DNA of 64,000 nt from Curtobacterium sp. VKM Ac-1395 (GTDB lineage: Bacteria > Actinomycetota > Actinomycetes > Actinomycetales > Microbacteriaceae): positions 62,001 through 126,000 of the forward strand of contig NZ_JADKRX010000004.1 of NCBI RefSeq assembly GCF_015350975.1. The letters run 5' to 3'. This document shows, piece after piece, positions 24,779 to 33,253 of the stretch. The position numbers and the translations under genes were made by a program. The first letter of the stretch is position 1. Every line of letters starts with the position of its first letter. The notes below the pieces were generated by a model. It was not told the DNA's origin. It did no database searches and worked only from the letters and a program-made list of their open reading frames with translations.

Positions 24779-26220
24779 GCGTCCCGGCCACCGCACCAAG
24801 GCAGGCCACCACGTCCACCTCCACCGCTCCCGTCCCGACGTCCGCTGACCACGGATCCGGCAGCGGCTTCGGCCCGAAGCTGCTGATCCCGGTCCTGGTC
24901 GGGCCGCTGTTGAACCCGATCAACACGACGATGGTGTCGGTCGCCCTCGCGCCGATCTCCCGTGATCTGGGCATCGGAGCGTCGCAGGCGATCTGGCTCG
25001 TCGCGGCGCTGTACCTGGCGAGTGCCGTGGCGCAGCCGACGATGGGGAAGCTGGCGGACCGGTTCGGCCCGAAGAAGGTGTTCATGGCGGGGCTCGTCGT
25101 GGTGGGGATCGCGGGACTCGTGCCCGAGGTGCTGACCGGCTTCGGCGGAGCGGTCTTCGCCCGCGTGCTGATCGGCATCGGGACCTCGTCCGCGTACCCG
25201 GCGGCGCTGACGACCCTGCGGCACCACTCCGCGCGCATCGGGAAGCCGACGCCGCCGCTGGTCCTCGGTGCGCTCTCGATCACGTCGCTGGTGTCCGCGG
25301 CGGCCGGCCCTCCGCTCGGCGGCGCGCTCATCGCCGGGTTCGGCTGGCACGCGATCTTCCTGGTGAACGTGCCGCTCGCGGTCTTCGGGCTCGTGGTCGC
25401 CGGGCTCTGGCTGCCGTCGGACCGACTGCGTCCGCGGTACGACGCCGACGTGCCGGTCCTGACGGCGCTCGACCCGTTCGGCATGGTGCTCATGACGGGC
25501 ACGGTGTCGGCGCTGCTCGTGTTCCTGCTCGACATCCAGGCGGGCCTGTGGTGGCTGCTCGGCGTCGCGGTCGTGCTGCTCGTCGCCCTGGTGCTCTGGG
25601 AGCTGCGCGCCACCCGGCCGTTCGTCGACGTGCGGATGCTCGCGCGGAACGGGGCCCTGACCCGCACCTACCTGCGACTGTTCCTCGTCTACATGCTCGC
25701 GTACACGATGACGTACGGGTTCTCGCAGTGGGTGCAGGACGTCGCGGGGTACTCCAGCGACCAGGCCGGCTCCCTCCAGCTGCCGGCGGCGGTGGTCGCC
25801 GGGCTCGCATCGGTCCTCGTCGCCCGGCGGACCACGGTGCGCGGGCCCCTCGTCATCGCGGCGACGGTGCCCGCCCTCGGCGGACTGCTGCTGCTCGGGC
25901 TGCACACCGGGTCGTCGATCGTGCTGCTGGCCCTCGCGCCGGCGCTGTTCGGGATCCCGCAGGCGCTGGCGTCCGTGTCGAACCAGGCGGCGCTGTACCG
26001 GATCGTGCCGCCGGAGTCGATCGGCACGGCCGCTGGGCTGTCCCGCACGAGCGTGTACATCGGGGCGATCGCGGCGTCCTCGCTCATCGGCGGGGTGTTC
26101 GGGCAGGCTCCGACGACGCCGGACCTGCACGTGCTCGGGTGGGTGATCGTCGGCATCGCGGTGGTGCTGAGCGCGCTGACGATCGGCGACCGGGCGCTGC
26201 GGCGTGGGGCGGAGGCGTAG
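24742..26220 (+). CDS. MFS drug exporter, DHA2 type
   Basis: The 492-residue transporter has about 14 hydrophobic helices. MFS motif A is seen in QPTMGKLADRFGPKKVFMAG. The N-terminal TVGP-like segment NPINTTMVSVALAPISRDLGI marks it as a DHA2 type. It probably extrudes a toxic compound using the proton gradient and is probably repressed by the adjacent MarR. GTG 24742 lies six bases after AGGAGG and inside the hairpin. A start further down would lack a ribosome site, and the first ~45 residues are low-complexity. Confidence 0.85.
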   Translation: MRRGRTPGLLAGRVPATAPRQATTSTSTAPVPTSADHGSGSGFGPKLLIPVLVGPLLNPINTTMVSVALAPISRDLGIGASQAIWLVAALYLASAVAQPTMGKLADRFGPKKVFMAGLVVVGIAGLVPEVLTGFGGAVFARVLIGIGTSSAYPAALTTLRHHSARIGKPTPPLVLGALSITSLVSAAAGPPLGGALIAGFGWHAIFLVNVPLAVFGLVVAGLWLPSDRLRPRYDADVPVLTALDPFGMVLMTGTVSALLVFLLDIQAGLWWLLGVAVVLLVALVLWELRATRPFVDVRMLARNGALTRTYLRLFLVYMLAYTMTYGFSQWVQDVAGYSSDQAGSLQLPAAVVAGLASVLVARRTTVRGPLVIAATVPALGGLLLLGLHTGSSIVLLALAPALFGIPQALASVSNQAALYRIVPPESIGTAAGLSRTSVYIGAIAASSLIGGVFGQAPTTPDLHVLGWVIVGIAVVLSALTIGDRALRRGAEA

Positions 26221-26290
26221 GGCCGGACCAGTTGTCCACAGGGGCTGCGTGACGGGGCGGGGCGAGCCTCCTGGCCGGTAGCCTGAACCG

Positions 26291-27160
26291 GTGACCGACC
26301 CGAGCGACGCGACCCCCACGCACTGGACCCTGACCCTGGTCTGCGACGACCAGCCCGGGATCGTGCACGCCGTGTCCGGGGCCGTCGTGCAGGCCCATGG
26401 CAACATCACCGAGTCGCAGCAGTTCTCGAGCCACGACACCAACACGTTCTTCATGCGCCTGCAGGTGATGGCGCCGGTCGACCGCACGACGTTCGAGCAG
26501 GCCATCGCCCCCGTGGTCGAGCGCTACGCCATGCGCGTCCAGCTCGACGTCGTCGGCCGACCGATGCGCACGCTCGTGCTCGTCTCCAAGGCCGGGCACT
26601 GCCTCAACGACCTGCTCTACCGGCAGCGCGGCGGGCAGCTCGCGATCGACGTGCCCCTCGTGCTGTCGAACCACACCGACCTGTCCGAACTGGCCGCGTT
26701 CTACTCCGTGCCGTTCGAGCACCGTCCCGTCACCGACGCCGACAGCAAGGCGGCGATGGAGCAGCGAATCCTCGACGCGGTGCAGGAACACGACATCGAA
26801 CTCGTCGTCCTGGCGCGGTACATGCAGATCCTCTCCCCCGAGCTCTGCGCCGCACTGCGCGGTCGGGCGGTCAACATCCACCACTCGTTCCTGCCCGGCT
26901 TCAAGGGCGCCAACCCCTACCGGCAGGCGCACGCCCGGGGCGTGAAGCTCATCGGGGCGACCGCGCACTTCGTCACGAGCGACCTCGACGAAGGCCCGAT
27001 CATCGAGCAGAACGTCGTGCGGGTCGACCACACGAAGGAACCGGCCGAGCTCGTCTCGATCGGCCAGGACGAAGAGTCACGCACCCTCACCCAGGCCGTG
27101 CGCTGGATCGCGGAGGACCGGGTCCTCCTCGACGGCGCCCGCACCATCATCTTCAAGTAG
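26291..27160 (+). CDS. purU: Formyltetrahydrofolate deformylase
   Basis: The 289-residue enzyme hydrolyses 10-formyl-THF to formate and THF, which balances one-carbon pools. It has an N-terminal ACT domain (about 10-85, TLVCDDQPGIVHAVSGAVVQAHGNI). The formyltransferase catalytic region contains NIHHSFLPGFKGANPY and GATAHFVTSDLDEGPII, which supply the Asn, His and Asp of the active site. GTG 26291. It is part of the same C1 economy as glyA-folD but is not under the ZTP riboswitch seen there. Confidence 0.95.
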   Translation: MTDPSDATPTHWTLTLVCDDQPGIVHAVSGAVVQAHGNITESQQFSSHDTNTFFMRLQVMAPVDRTTFEQAIAPVVERYAMRVQLDVVGRPMRTLVLVSKAGHCLNDLLYRQRGGQLAIDVPLVLSNHTDLSELAAFYSVPFEHRPVTDADSKAAMEQRILDAVQEHDIELVVLARYMQILSPELCAALRGRAVNIHHSFLPGFKGANPYRQAHARGVKLIGATAHFVTSDLDEGPIIEQNVVRVDHTKEPAELVSIGQDEESRTLTQAVRWIAEDRVLLDGARTIIFK

Positions 27161-27168
27161 GCACCAGC

Positions 27169-27573
27169 ATGAGCAACGTCCCGCGATCCCCGATGGACTG
27201 GGACGCGACGCCCGACCCGTCGGCGCCGCGCAGTCCTCGCCGTGTCGACGGCTGGAGCGTGCTGCGCGGGCTGGTCTGCGCGTTCGGGCTGCTGTCGCTG
27301 GCGTACTGGGGCTACATCGCGTGGCCGTTCCCGATGCCGGCCGTGCTGTTCATCGTCGGTGCGCCGCTGTTCGCCGCGGTGGTCTGGTACTTCTTCCGGT
27401 CGCCACGCTCCCCGATCGAGACCGACGTCGTCGGCAAGACCATCGTCGAGGTCGCGTTGATCGTGGCCGCCGGGGGCGCCTGGATCTCGATCGGGCATCC
27501 GGTCGTCGGGCTGGTCTTCGTCGTGGTGGCCGCGGTGTCCGGCGTGGTCGCGTCGCGGCGGGAGGCCCGGTGA
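27169..27573 (+). CDS. DUF2568 (YrdB-like) small membrane protein
   Basis: The 134-residue protein starts at ATG 27169, eight bases after purU. After a Pro-rich cytosolic tail (SPMDWDATPDPSAPRSPRR) it shows four predicted spans: LRGLVCAFGLLSLAYWGYIAW, PAVLFIVGAPLFAAVVWYFF, VEVALIVAAGGAWISIG and VVGLVFVVVAAVSGVVA. The SPRSPIE loop between spans two and three fits the YrdB/DUF2568 family. No function is known. Its stop overlaps the nagA start, so purU, DUF2568 and nagA may be one transcript. Confidence 0.82.
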   Translation: MSNVPRSPMDWDATPDPSAPRSPRRVDGWSVLRGLVCAFGLLSLAYWGYIAWPFPMPAVLFIVGAPLFAAVVWYFFRSPRSPIETDVVGKTIVEVALIVAAGGAWISIGHPVVGLVFVVVAAVSGVVASRREAR

Positions 27574-28772
27574 GCGACGGGGCGGGGTGCGGGTCCGGCT
27601 CTGCCTCCGGGACCGGTTCCGGTCCGGTCGGTCCGGAGGCTCCGAGCACCCTGGTCCGTGCTGCTCAGGTCGTCGACGTGGCCGGGTCCACGGCCGACGG
27701 GTGGGTGCTCCTCCGCGGGGACACGATCCACGCGATCGGCGCCGGGCCCGATGCTCCGACAGCCGATGACGTGGTCGACCTCGGCGACGCGGTCCTGACG
27801 CCCGGGTTCGTCGACCTGCACGGGCACGGCGGGGCGGCCGTCGCGTACGAGGACGCCTCCGTCGGCCCCGCACTCGCGATGCACCGCGCGCACGGCACCA
27901 CCCGGTCGGTCCTGTCGCTCGTGGCGAACCCGGTCGACGTCCTCGCGGCGTCACTCGGGCGGATCCGCCAGGTGATGGCCACCGACCCGCTCGTGCTCGG
28001 CGTCCACCTCGAGGGGCCGTTCCTGTCCCCGCACAACAAGGGCGCCCACAACGAGCAGTTCCTGATCGACCCGACCCCCGCCGACGTCGATGCCCTGCTG
28101 TCGGCCGGCGAGGGCGTCATCCGGCAGATCACCATCGCGCCCGAGCTGCCCGGCGCGCTCGACGCCGTCCGTCGGTTCGTCGACGCCGGGGTCGTCGTCG
28201 CGGTCGGTCACACCGTCGGCACGTACGACCAGGCCCGTGCCGCGTTCGACGCCGGCGCGACGATGCTGACGCACGCGTTCAACGCCATGCCGGGGCTCCA
28301 CCACCGGGCGCCCGGGCCGATCGGCGCCGCCGTGGCCGACGACCGCGTGTCGCTCGAGCTCATCCTCGACGCCGTCCACGTGCACCCGGTCGTCGCGGAC
28401 ACCCTGTTCCGCGCTGCCCCCGGCCGCGTGGCGCTGATCACCGACGCCATGGGTGCTGCCGGAGCCGCCGACGGCGAGTACCGCCTCGGGTCGCTCGACG
28501 TCACCGTGACCGACGGTGTCGCGCACGTCGCCGGCACGGACACGATCGCGGGGTCGACGCTCACCCAGGACGTGGCGCTGCGGAACGCCGTCGCGCTCGC
28601 CGGGCGGTCCCTGCCCGAGGCCGTGGCGGCGCTGACGAGCGTGCCTGCTCGTGCGCTCGGGCTCGGCGACCGGCTGGGTCGTCTCGCGCCGGGGTTCGCC
28701 GCCGACCTGGTGGCGCTGTCGCCGGCGCTCGAGGTCCAGCGGGTGTGGGGAGCCGGACGGCCGCTCGACTGA
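27570..28772 (+). CDS. nagA: N-acetylglucosamine-6-phosphate deacetylase
   Basis: The 400-residue amidohydrolase removes acetate from GlcNAc-6-phosphate. The metal motif is in FVDLHGHGG. Also present are GVHLEGPFLSPHNKGAHN, VAVGHTVGTYDQA, the THAFNAMPGLHHRAPG loop and the catalytic Asp in ALITDAMGAAG. GTG 27570 overlaps the DUF2568 stop. The first ~25 residues (GCGSGSASGTGSGPVGPEA) are Gly/Ser-rich and not part of the fold, so a later start is possible. The partner nagB lies 11 kb away with its own operator. Confidence 0.93.
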   Translation: MSDGAGCGSGSASGTGSGPVGPEAPSTLVRAAQVVDVAGSTADGWVLLRGDTIHAIGAGPDAPTADDVVDLGDAVLTPGFVDLHGHGGAAVAYEDASVGPALAMHRAHGTTRSVLSLVANPVDVLAASLGRIRQVMATDPLVLGVHLEGPFLSPHNKGAHNEQFLIDPTPADVDALLSAGEGVIRQITIAPELPGALDAVRRFVDAGVVVAVGHTVGTYDQARAAFDAGATMLTHAFNAMPGLHHRAPGPIGAAVADDRVSLELILDAVHVHPVVADTLFRAAPGRVALITDAMGAAGAADGEYRLGSLDVTVTDGVAHVAGTDTIAGSTLTQDVALRNAVALAGRSLPEAVAALTSVPARALGLGDRLGRLAPGFAADLVALSPALEVQRVWGAGRPLD

Positions 28773-28798
28773 CGGGCGGTGCGCGTAGCGTGCTCGAC

Positions 28799-29026
28799 AT
28801 GCCGCGGAACCTGCTCTGGACCGACCACCTCCAGGTGTGGGGCGGGTTCGTGTTGGCGATCGGTGGCGTGGCCGCGCTGATCTGGCCCGCGTCGGACTCG
28901 ACCTCGACGAGGCTCGCCGTCCTCGCGATCCTGGTCGGTCTGCTGGCGGAACTGGCCACCGTGCTGCGCGTGCGCCGCCGGATCCGGTCACGGTGGCAGG
29001 ACACGAGGTCGGGCCGGCGTCGATGA
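28799..29026 (+). CDS. Small two-span membrane protein, 75 residues
   Basis: ATG 28799 opens MPRNLLWTDHLQVWGGFVLA with two predicted spans (about 12-29 and 38-57, GLLAELATVLRVR). A strongly basic tail (RVRRRIRSRWQDTRSGRRR) follows and would sit in the cytoplasm. It overlaps the next gene by four bases (ATGA), which supports expression. No family is recognised. The basic tail could bind lipid headgroups or nucleic acid, but nothing more specific can be said. Confidence 0.6.
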   Translation: MPRNLLWTDHLQVWGGFVLAIGGVAALIWPASDSTSTRLAVLAILVGLLAELATVLRVRRRIRSRWQDTRSGRRR

Positions 29027-29346
29027 ACGTCGCCGAGGTCGTCGCGCTGCTGACGCCGATGTTCCGCGAGATGCTGCACGACGACGAACTCGCGTCGCTC
29101 CGGTTCGGCATCGTGCCGATGGACGACTTCGACGGACCTCACCAACTTCGCGACGACGATCCCGTCCGCTCGCACCGTGCGGTCGTGCGGTGGCAGATCC
29201 TCGGGGAGCGCGGATGGTCCCGCGGCCTGGACGCCGACGACGATCCGGTCACGCTCGTCCGCGGCGTCCAGAGCGACCTGCAGGACTTCATCTCCGAGAG
29301 CGACTTCGGGTGGGGGCAGCTCCGCGGTCCGCGCGACCTGATCTGA
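29023..29346 (+). CDS. Unknown soluble protein, 107 residues
   Basis: ATG 29023 overlaps the upstream stop. The product (MNVAEVVALLTPMFREMLHD followed by DELASLRFGIVPMDDFDGPH) is acidic and soluble, and its C-terminal half has SDLQDFISESDFGWGQLRGP. This looks like a compact alpha/beta protein of a type often annotated as hypothetical in actinobacteria. It forms a two-gene coupled unit with the small membrane protein, so the pair may work together. No catalytic motif is visible. Confidence 0.65.
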   Translation: MNVAEVVALLTPMFREMLHDDELASLRFGIVPMDDFDGPHQLRDDDPVRSHRAVVRWQILGERGWSRGLDADDDPVTLVRGVQSDLQDFISESDFGWGQLRGPRDLI

Positions 29347-29368
29347 CGCAGGTGGTCCGGGCCACGTG

Positions 29369-30316
29369 TCAGCGCACGCTAGTCCGGCGGAGCACGACGG
29401 CGGCCCCGACCCCGAGCGCAGTGACGAGCGCCGTCGCTGCGGCGACCGTCACCGCGTCGGGCTCGAGGAGCGCCTGTCCCCGCTCGGCCTGCCACCACAG
29501 CAGCCCCACGAGTGCGACGGCAGCACCGCCCGCGACGCGGAGCAGATCACGCCGGGTGCGCTCGTCGAGACGAGTGAACCGGAGGAGCACCCAGGCCAGC
29601 ACCGGGAGCGCCTGGATCATGTGCAGCCCGACGAAGTGTGCGATCCGCAGGTCCCCGTGGTGCAGGCTCCAGTCGGTGAAGGGCATGCCCGCGCCGCCGT
29701 CCGGCGCTCCGACCGTGTGTGCGCCGGTGGTGGTCGAGGTGAATCCGTTGCCGAGCATGGGGACCGCCTCGACCATGCCGACCACGCAGAGCCCGAGCCC
29801 CCAGCGGATCCCGGCAGCGACGCCGAGGTCCAGACCACGGGTCCGGAGAGCGAGGACGGCGATGACGATCGTCGCGATGAAGACCGCAGAGACGCTCACC
29901 CCACCGGAGGCGTAGGCAGCGGCGTCGAACGGTGCGCCGGTGTTGAAGTGGCTGGTGGTGCCCCGCACGACCTGCACGTCGATCCAGACCACCTCCACCG
30001 CGAGGGCGAGCACGACGACCGACGCGAGGACGGTCAGGGTCCGCCGGTGTCCGTGGACGGCACGGAGCATCCAGCGGAGCGTGAGCAGGTAGAGCGTGAT
30101 CGCGATCGCGAACTTCGTCGGCTTCACCCAGGCGGGCTCGCCGCCGATCTCCTGCGCGTCGAGTGCGAGGGCGACCATGCTCGCCAGGAGCGTCACGGCG
30201 CTGACTGCGGTCGCGACCCCGAGCACCGTCCTGGCAGGCGCCGACGCCGCCCGGTCGGGAGTACGTGGCGGCCGTGCGTCGATGCGGCCCTGGAGCCGAC
30301 TGGTGATCGAGGTCAT
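29369..30316 (-). CDS. Multi-span membrane protein of unknown function
   Basis: ATG 30316 gives 315 residues with about eight predicted helices, including TVLGVATAVSAVTLLASMVALAL, FAIAITLYLLTLRWML, and SVSAVFIATIVIAVLALRTRG. The loop before the second span has GGEPAWVKPTKFA, and a later segment has WSLHHGDLRIAHFVGLHMIQALP, with several histidines. No domain is assigned with confidence. It is divergent from the histidine kinase gene, so the two-component pair may regulate or sense its state. Confidence 0.75.
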   Translation of the reverse strand: MTSITSRLQGRIDARPPRTPDRAASAPARTVLGVATAVSAVTLLASMVALALDAQEIGGEPAWVKPTKFAIAITLYLLTLRWMLRAVHGHRRTLTVLASVVVLALAVEVVWIDVQVVRGTTSHFNTGAPFDAAAYASGGVSVSAVFIATIVIAVLALRTRGLDLGVAAGIRWGLGLCVVGMVEAVPMLGNGFTSTTTGAHTVGAPDGGAGMPFTDWSLHHGDLRIAHFVGLHMIQALPVLAWVLLRFTRLDERTRRDLLRVAGGAAVALVGLLWWQAERGQALLEPDAVTVAAATALVTALGVGAAVVLRRTSVR

Positions 30317-30462
30317 GGACCCATGGTCGAGCGGTGTCCTCGTCGGCACATCGTCCTTCCGGGCGCGACGACATCGTCCTGTGGGACACCCCGCTGCACG
30401 TCCGCACGACCGGTGTGGTGGCGGGCTGCCGGTTGCTAGCGTTCACCACGGAGAGGACGACG

Positions 30463-31584
30463 ATGAGCGAAGCACGTCCCGAGCGACCTCGGCAGCTCGA
30501 GCGGCTGTGGGCCGTCCCGGTCGTGCTCGGTGCCGCAGCCGCCGTGATCACGTCGTGGGGGGCGCCCCTCGCGGTCGCCCTGATCATGGTCGCACTCCTG
30601 CCGTGGGCCGCGGAGCAGGCACGGCGGCCGTTGCCCGAGTGGCTGTTCGCAGTCCTCGCGATCGCACCGGTCGTCGCTGCGACCGTCGTCGTGGACCTCA
30701 ACGCCGCGATGTTCCTCGTGACCTCGGCGCTGTCGCAGCTCGTCGGCCGTCGGTCCAGCAGGAGGCGCATCGCCGCCACGGCCGTGGTCGGCGTCGTCGC
30801 ACCGTTCGTCCCGGTGCTGGCGGGGTGGTCCTTCAACGTGGGTGGCGTGTACTTCGCGATCGGCAACCTCCTCGCGATCGTCGTCGGTGTGCTGCTGGCA
30901 CACACGCGGTCGCTCGCCGCGGACCTCCGTGCTGCAGACGCGCGGCTGGCCGTGGCACGGGCGCAGGAGGAACGCACCCGTCTCGCTCGCGACGTGCACG
31001 ACCTGGTGGCGCACTCGCTCACGGTCGTGGTGCTGCAGATCGGCGGTGCGCGGCGGATCCTCCGCACCGACGGCGACGCTGCTGAGGCGGCGCTGTCCCA
31101 GGCGGAGCTCGTCTGCCGCGAGAGCCTCGACGGTGTCCGTGAGGTCGTCGGACTGCTCCGGACCGACGGCGATGACGCCCTGCAGCCCCAGAGCCTCGAC
31201 CACCTCGTCGAGACCTACCGGGTCGCCGGCGTCCCGATCGACCTCGACCTCCGGACCGACCTCGACACCCTCCCGATCATCGCGAGGAGCACCCTGGCCC
31301 GCGTGGTCCAGGAGGCCCTGGCAAACGCCGCTCGGTACCGGTCACCGGGCAGCGCGATCGACGTCGTCGTCCAGCGTGACCGCGACGTGGTCGTCGGCCG
31401 CGTGACCAACGACCGCCCGCGCACGCCTCAGGCGCCCAGCACCGGCGGGTACGGGCTCCCCGGCCTCCGCGAGCAGGTCGAAGGTGCGGGTGGCGGGATC
31501 GAGAGCGGCCCTGTCGGCGACCGCTGGGTGGTCGAGTGCCGACTCCCGATCGACGCTCCTCGCCCCGCGGCGGTGTCCTCGTGA
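30463..31584 (+). CDS. NarL/DesK-type sensor histidine kinase
   Basis: The 373-residue kinase has about five N-terminal membrane helices without an extracellular sensor domain. A short linker helix (LAADLRAADARLAVARAQEE) leads to the HisKA_3 dimerisation motif RTRLARDVHDLVAHSLTVVV with phosphoacceptor His179. The ATP-binding domain has the N-box LARVVQEALANAARY and the G-box GGYGLPGLREQVEGAGG. ATG 30463 is behind GGAGAGG, and TAGCGT at 30437-30442 is a plausible -10. The regulator overlaps its stop. Membrane-embedded kinases like this often sense the bilayer or membrane-active drugs. Confidence 0.9.
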   Translation: MSEARPERPRQLERLWAVPVVLGAAAAVITSWGAPLAVALIMVALLPWAAEQARRPLPEWLFAVLAIAPVVAATVVVDLNAAMFLVTSALSQLVGRRSSRRRIAATAVVGVVAPFVPVLAGWSFNVGGVYFAIGNLLAIVVGVLLAHTRSLAADLRAADARLAVARAQEERTRLARDVHDLVAHSLTVVVLQIGGARRILRTDGDAAEAALSQAELVCRESLDGVREVVGLLRTDGDDALQPQSLDHLVETYRVAGVPIDLDLRTDLDTLPIIARSTLARVVQEALANAARYRSPGSAIDVVVQRDRDVVVGRVTNDRPRTPQAPSTGGYGLPGLREQVEGAGGGIESGPVGDRWVVECRLPIDAPRPAAVSS

Positions 31585-32234
31585 CCATCCGCATCGTCCT
31601 CGCCGACGACCAGGCGATGATCCGCTCCGGGCTGGCGCTCGTGCTGCGTTCCGAGCCCGACCTGGAGATCGTCGAGGAGTGCGCCGACGGTCACGCGCTC
31701 GTGCGAGCCGTGACCATGTCGGTGCCGGACCTCGTCCTCACCGACATCCGCATGCCCGGCGTCGACGGCGTCGAGGCCACCCGACGCATCCGGGATCTGG
31801 CCGAGGGACCACCCGTGCTCGCGCTGACGACCTTCGACGACGACGACGTCCTGTGGCCGACGCTGGACGCCGGTGCGAACGGCTTCGTGCTCAAGGACAG
31901 CGCCGCCGAGGCCCTGGTCGACGCAGTCCGCGTGGTCGCCGGCGGCGGCACCTGGATCGACCCGCGGGTGCTCCCCCGGGTCGTCGCGCGTGCGGTCGCG
32001 CAGCCGCAGGTCTCTGCCGACAGCGCCCGTGCCCTCGCGTCACTCACACCGCGCGAACGCGACGTCCTCGACCTCGTGTGCGACGGTGCCAGCAACGCCG
32101 AGGTCGCTGCCGCCCTCGACACCGCTGAGCGCACCGTGAAGTCCCACGTCTCGGCGATCCTCGCGAAGCTCGGCGCCCGTGACCGTGCCGGCGCCATCGT
32201 CATCGCCCACCGAGCGGGTTGGCGTCGAGGCTGA
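31581..32234 (+). CDS. NarL/FixJ-family response regulator
   Basis: The 217-residue regulator has a receiver with Asp-Asp at 9-10 and the phosphoacceptor Asp55 in VLTDIRMPG. Lys of VLKDSA follows. A C-terminal LuxR-type helix-turn-helix contains LTPRERDVLDLVCDGASNAEVAAALDTAERTVKSHVSAIL. GTG 31581 overlaps the kinase stop (GTGA), so the pair is made together. The DNA target is unknown; the divergent membrane protein is a candidate. Confidence 0.93.
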   Translation: MTIRIVLADDQAMIRSGLALVLRSEPDLEIVEECADGHALVRAVTMSVPDLVLTDIRMPGVDGVEATRRIRDLAEGPPVLALTTFDDDDVLWPTLDAGANGFVLKDSAAEALVDAVRVVAGGGTWIDPRVLPRVVARAVAQPQVSADSARALASLTPRERDVLDLVCDGASNAEVAAALDTAERTVKSHVSAILAKLGARDRAGAIVIAHRAGWRRG

Positions 32235-32238
32235 CCGC

Positions 32239-32757
32239 TCAGGCGCCGCCGCGCACGAAGTCCAGCGCCTGACGGACTGTCTCCTCGAGCGGCCGGGTGC
32301 TGTCGACCACGAGCCGGTCGTCCGTCCGCGGCTCGTACTCCGCGCGGACCCGCTCGACCTCGTCCCACGTCGGCAGCACGAACCCGGGCAGGTCGTTCTC
32401 CCGCTCCTCCACCCGTCGTCGGTGCTCCACGAGGTCCGGGCACACGACCTCGACCACGCGGAGCGCCACACCGGCAGACGCGGCCGTCGACACCCACCCG
32501 GCCCGGGCAGCCTCGACGCCCGACACCGCGTCGGCGACGACCGACAACCCGCGGCGGAGGTCGGGGACGGCGAGCGCGTGCATGACCGAGTAGGCCGCGA
32601 TTCCCGACTGTGACCGGGGGATGCCGTACTTCCACATCGCGGCCTCGATGGCGTCCACCCGCAGGCTCGGCGCGGAGAGCGCGTCGGCGAGCGCCGAGGA
32701 CAACGTCGACTTGCCGGAGCCGGGCAACCCGCAGACCTGGACGAGCACGGGGTCCAC
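32239..32757 (-). CDS. P-loop kinase-like ATPase
   Basis: The 172-residue protein has Walker A GLPGSGKSTLSSALADAL at about 10-27. DAIEAAMWKYGI and VVADAVSGVEAARAGW follow, typical of small zeta-toxin or chloramphenicol-phosphotransferase-like kinases (AAA_33). It probably phosphorylates a small molecule; the substrate is unknown. GTG 32757 lies three bases after the MerR stop, so the two minus-strand genes are cotranscribed. The lid region contains RRRVEERENDLPGFVLPTW. Confidence 0.82.
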   Translation of the reverse strand: MDPVLVQVCGLPGSGKSTLSSALADALSAPSLRVDAIEAAMWKYGIPRSQSGIAAYSVMHALAVPDLRRGLSVVADAVSGVEAARAGWVSTAASAGVALRVVEVVCPDLVEHRRRVEERENDLPGFVLPTWDEVERVRAEYEPRTDDRLVVDSTRPLEETVRQALDFVRGGA

Positions 32758-32760
32758 CGC

Positions 32761-33159
32761 CTAGCTGGCCTGGGCGACCGGGAAGTCGGCGTGGCGCAGG
32801 CCCGGACAGAACTCGGGCGTCGGGTGCTCGGAGATGCGGATGACCTCGTCGAGTCGTTCCCGCGCGGCTTCGAGCTCCGCCACCTGCGCGGTGATCCGCT
32901 CCCGCTCGGACGCGAGGATCGCGAAGTCCTCCGGGGTGGCGTGACCAGCATCGACGCTCGGCAGCAGCTGCGCGATGGTGCGACTCGCGAGGCCGGCGGC
33001 GTAGAGCTGCTGCACGAGCTGCACCCGCTCCACGGCAGCCTCGCGGTAGAGACGCTGCCCGTTCACGGAGCGGTCGGCCGTGAGCAGCCCCTGCTCTTCG
33101 TAGTAGCGGAGCGAGCGGACGCTCACCTTGGCTCGCGCGGCCAGGTCCCCGATGCGCAC
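32761..33159 (-). CDS. MerR-family transcriptional regulator
   Basis: GTG 33159 is chosen because GGAGAAG lies just upstream and the protein then opens MRIGDLAARAKVSVRSLRYY, the standard MerR start; a longer frame begins at 33189. It has the MerR helix-turn-helix and wing (EEQGLLTADRSVNGQRLYRE), then a coiled-coil dimerisation helix (ASERERITAQVAELEAARERLDEV). One cysteine is present near the end (EFCPGL), so it is not a classic metal sensor. It is divergent from the SDR gene and probably controls it. Confidence 0.88.
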   Translation of the reverse strand: MRIGDLAARAKVSVRSLRYYEEQGLLTADRSVNGQRLYREAAVERVQLVQQLYAAGLASRTIAQLLPSVDAGHATPEDFAILASERERITAQVAELEAARERLDEVIRISEHPTPEFCPGLRHADFPVAQAS

Positions 33160-33176
33160 GACTTCTCCGATCCGGG

Positions 33177-33207
33177 TTGCCCCTGACACCGACGTGAGGT
33201 CTTAGCG
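33177..33207 (+). promoter_or_regulatory. Candidate MerR-type promoter for the SDR gene
   Basis: TTGCCC at 33177-33182 and TTAGCG at 33202-33207 are separated by 19 bases, the overlong spacer typical of MerR-controlled promoters. An imperfect dyad CCTGACAC...CGTGAGG lies in the spacer. Confidence 0.4.
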
Positions 33208-33253
33208 TACGTCCGCTGCCGTCGGGAGTCGCCCGGGCACGGAAGGGAACACC

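Noticed and set aside
24049-26505. An 818-codon minus-strand frame opposite the MFS and GNAT genes
   Set aside because: Composition is an antisense shadow of high-GC coding DNA (Arg/His/Asp-rich), with no domain.
33160-33189. Longer MerR start at 33189
   Set aside because: GTG 33159 has GGAGAAG at correct spacing and gives the canonical MRIGDLA opening.
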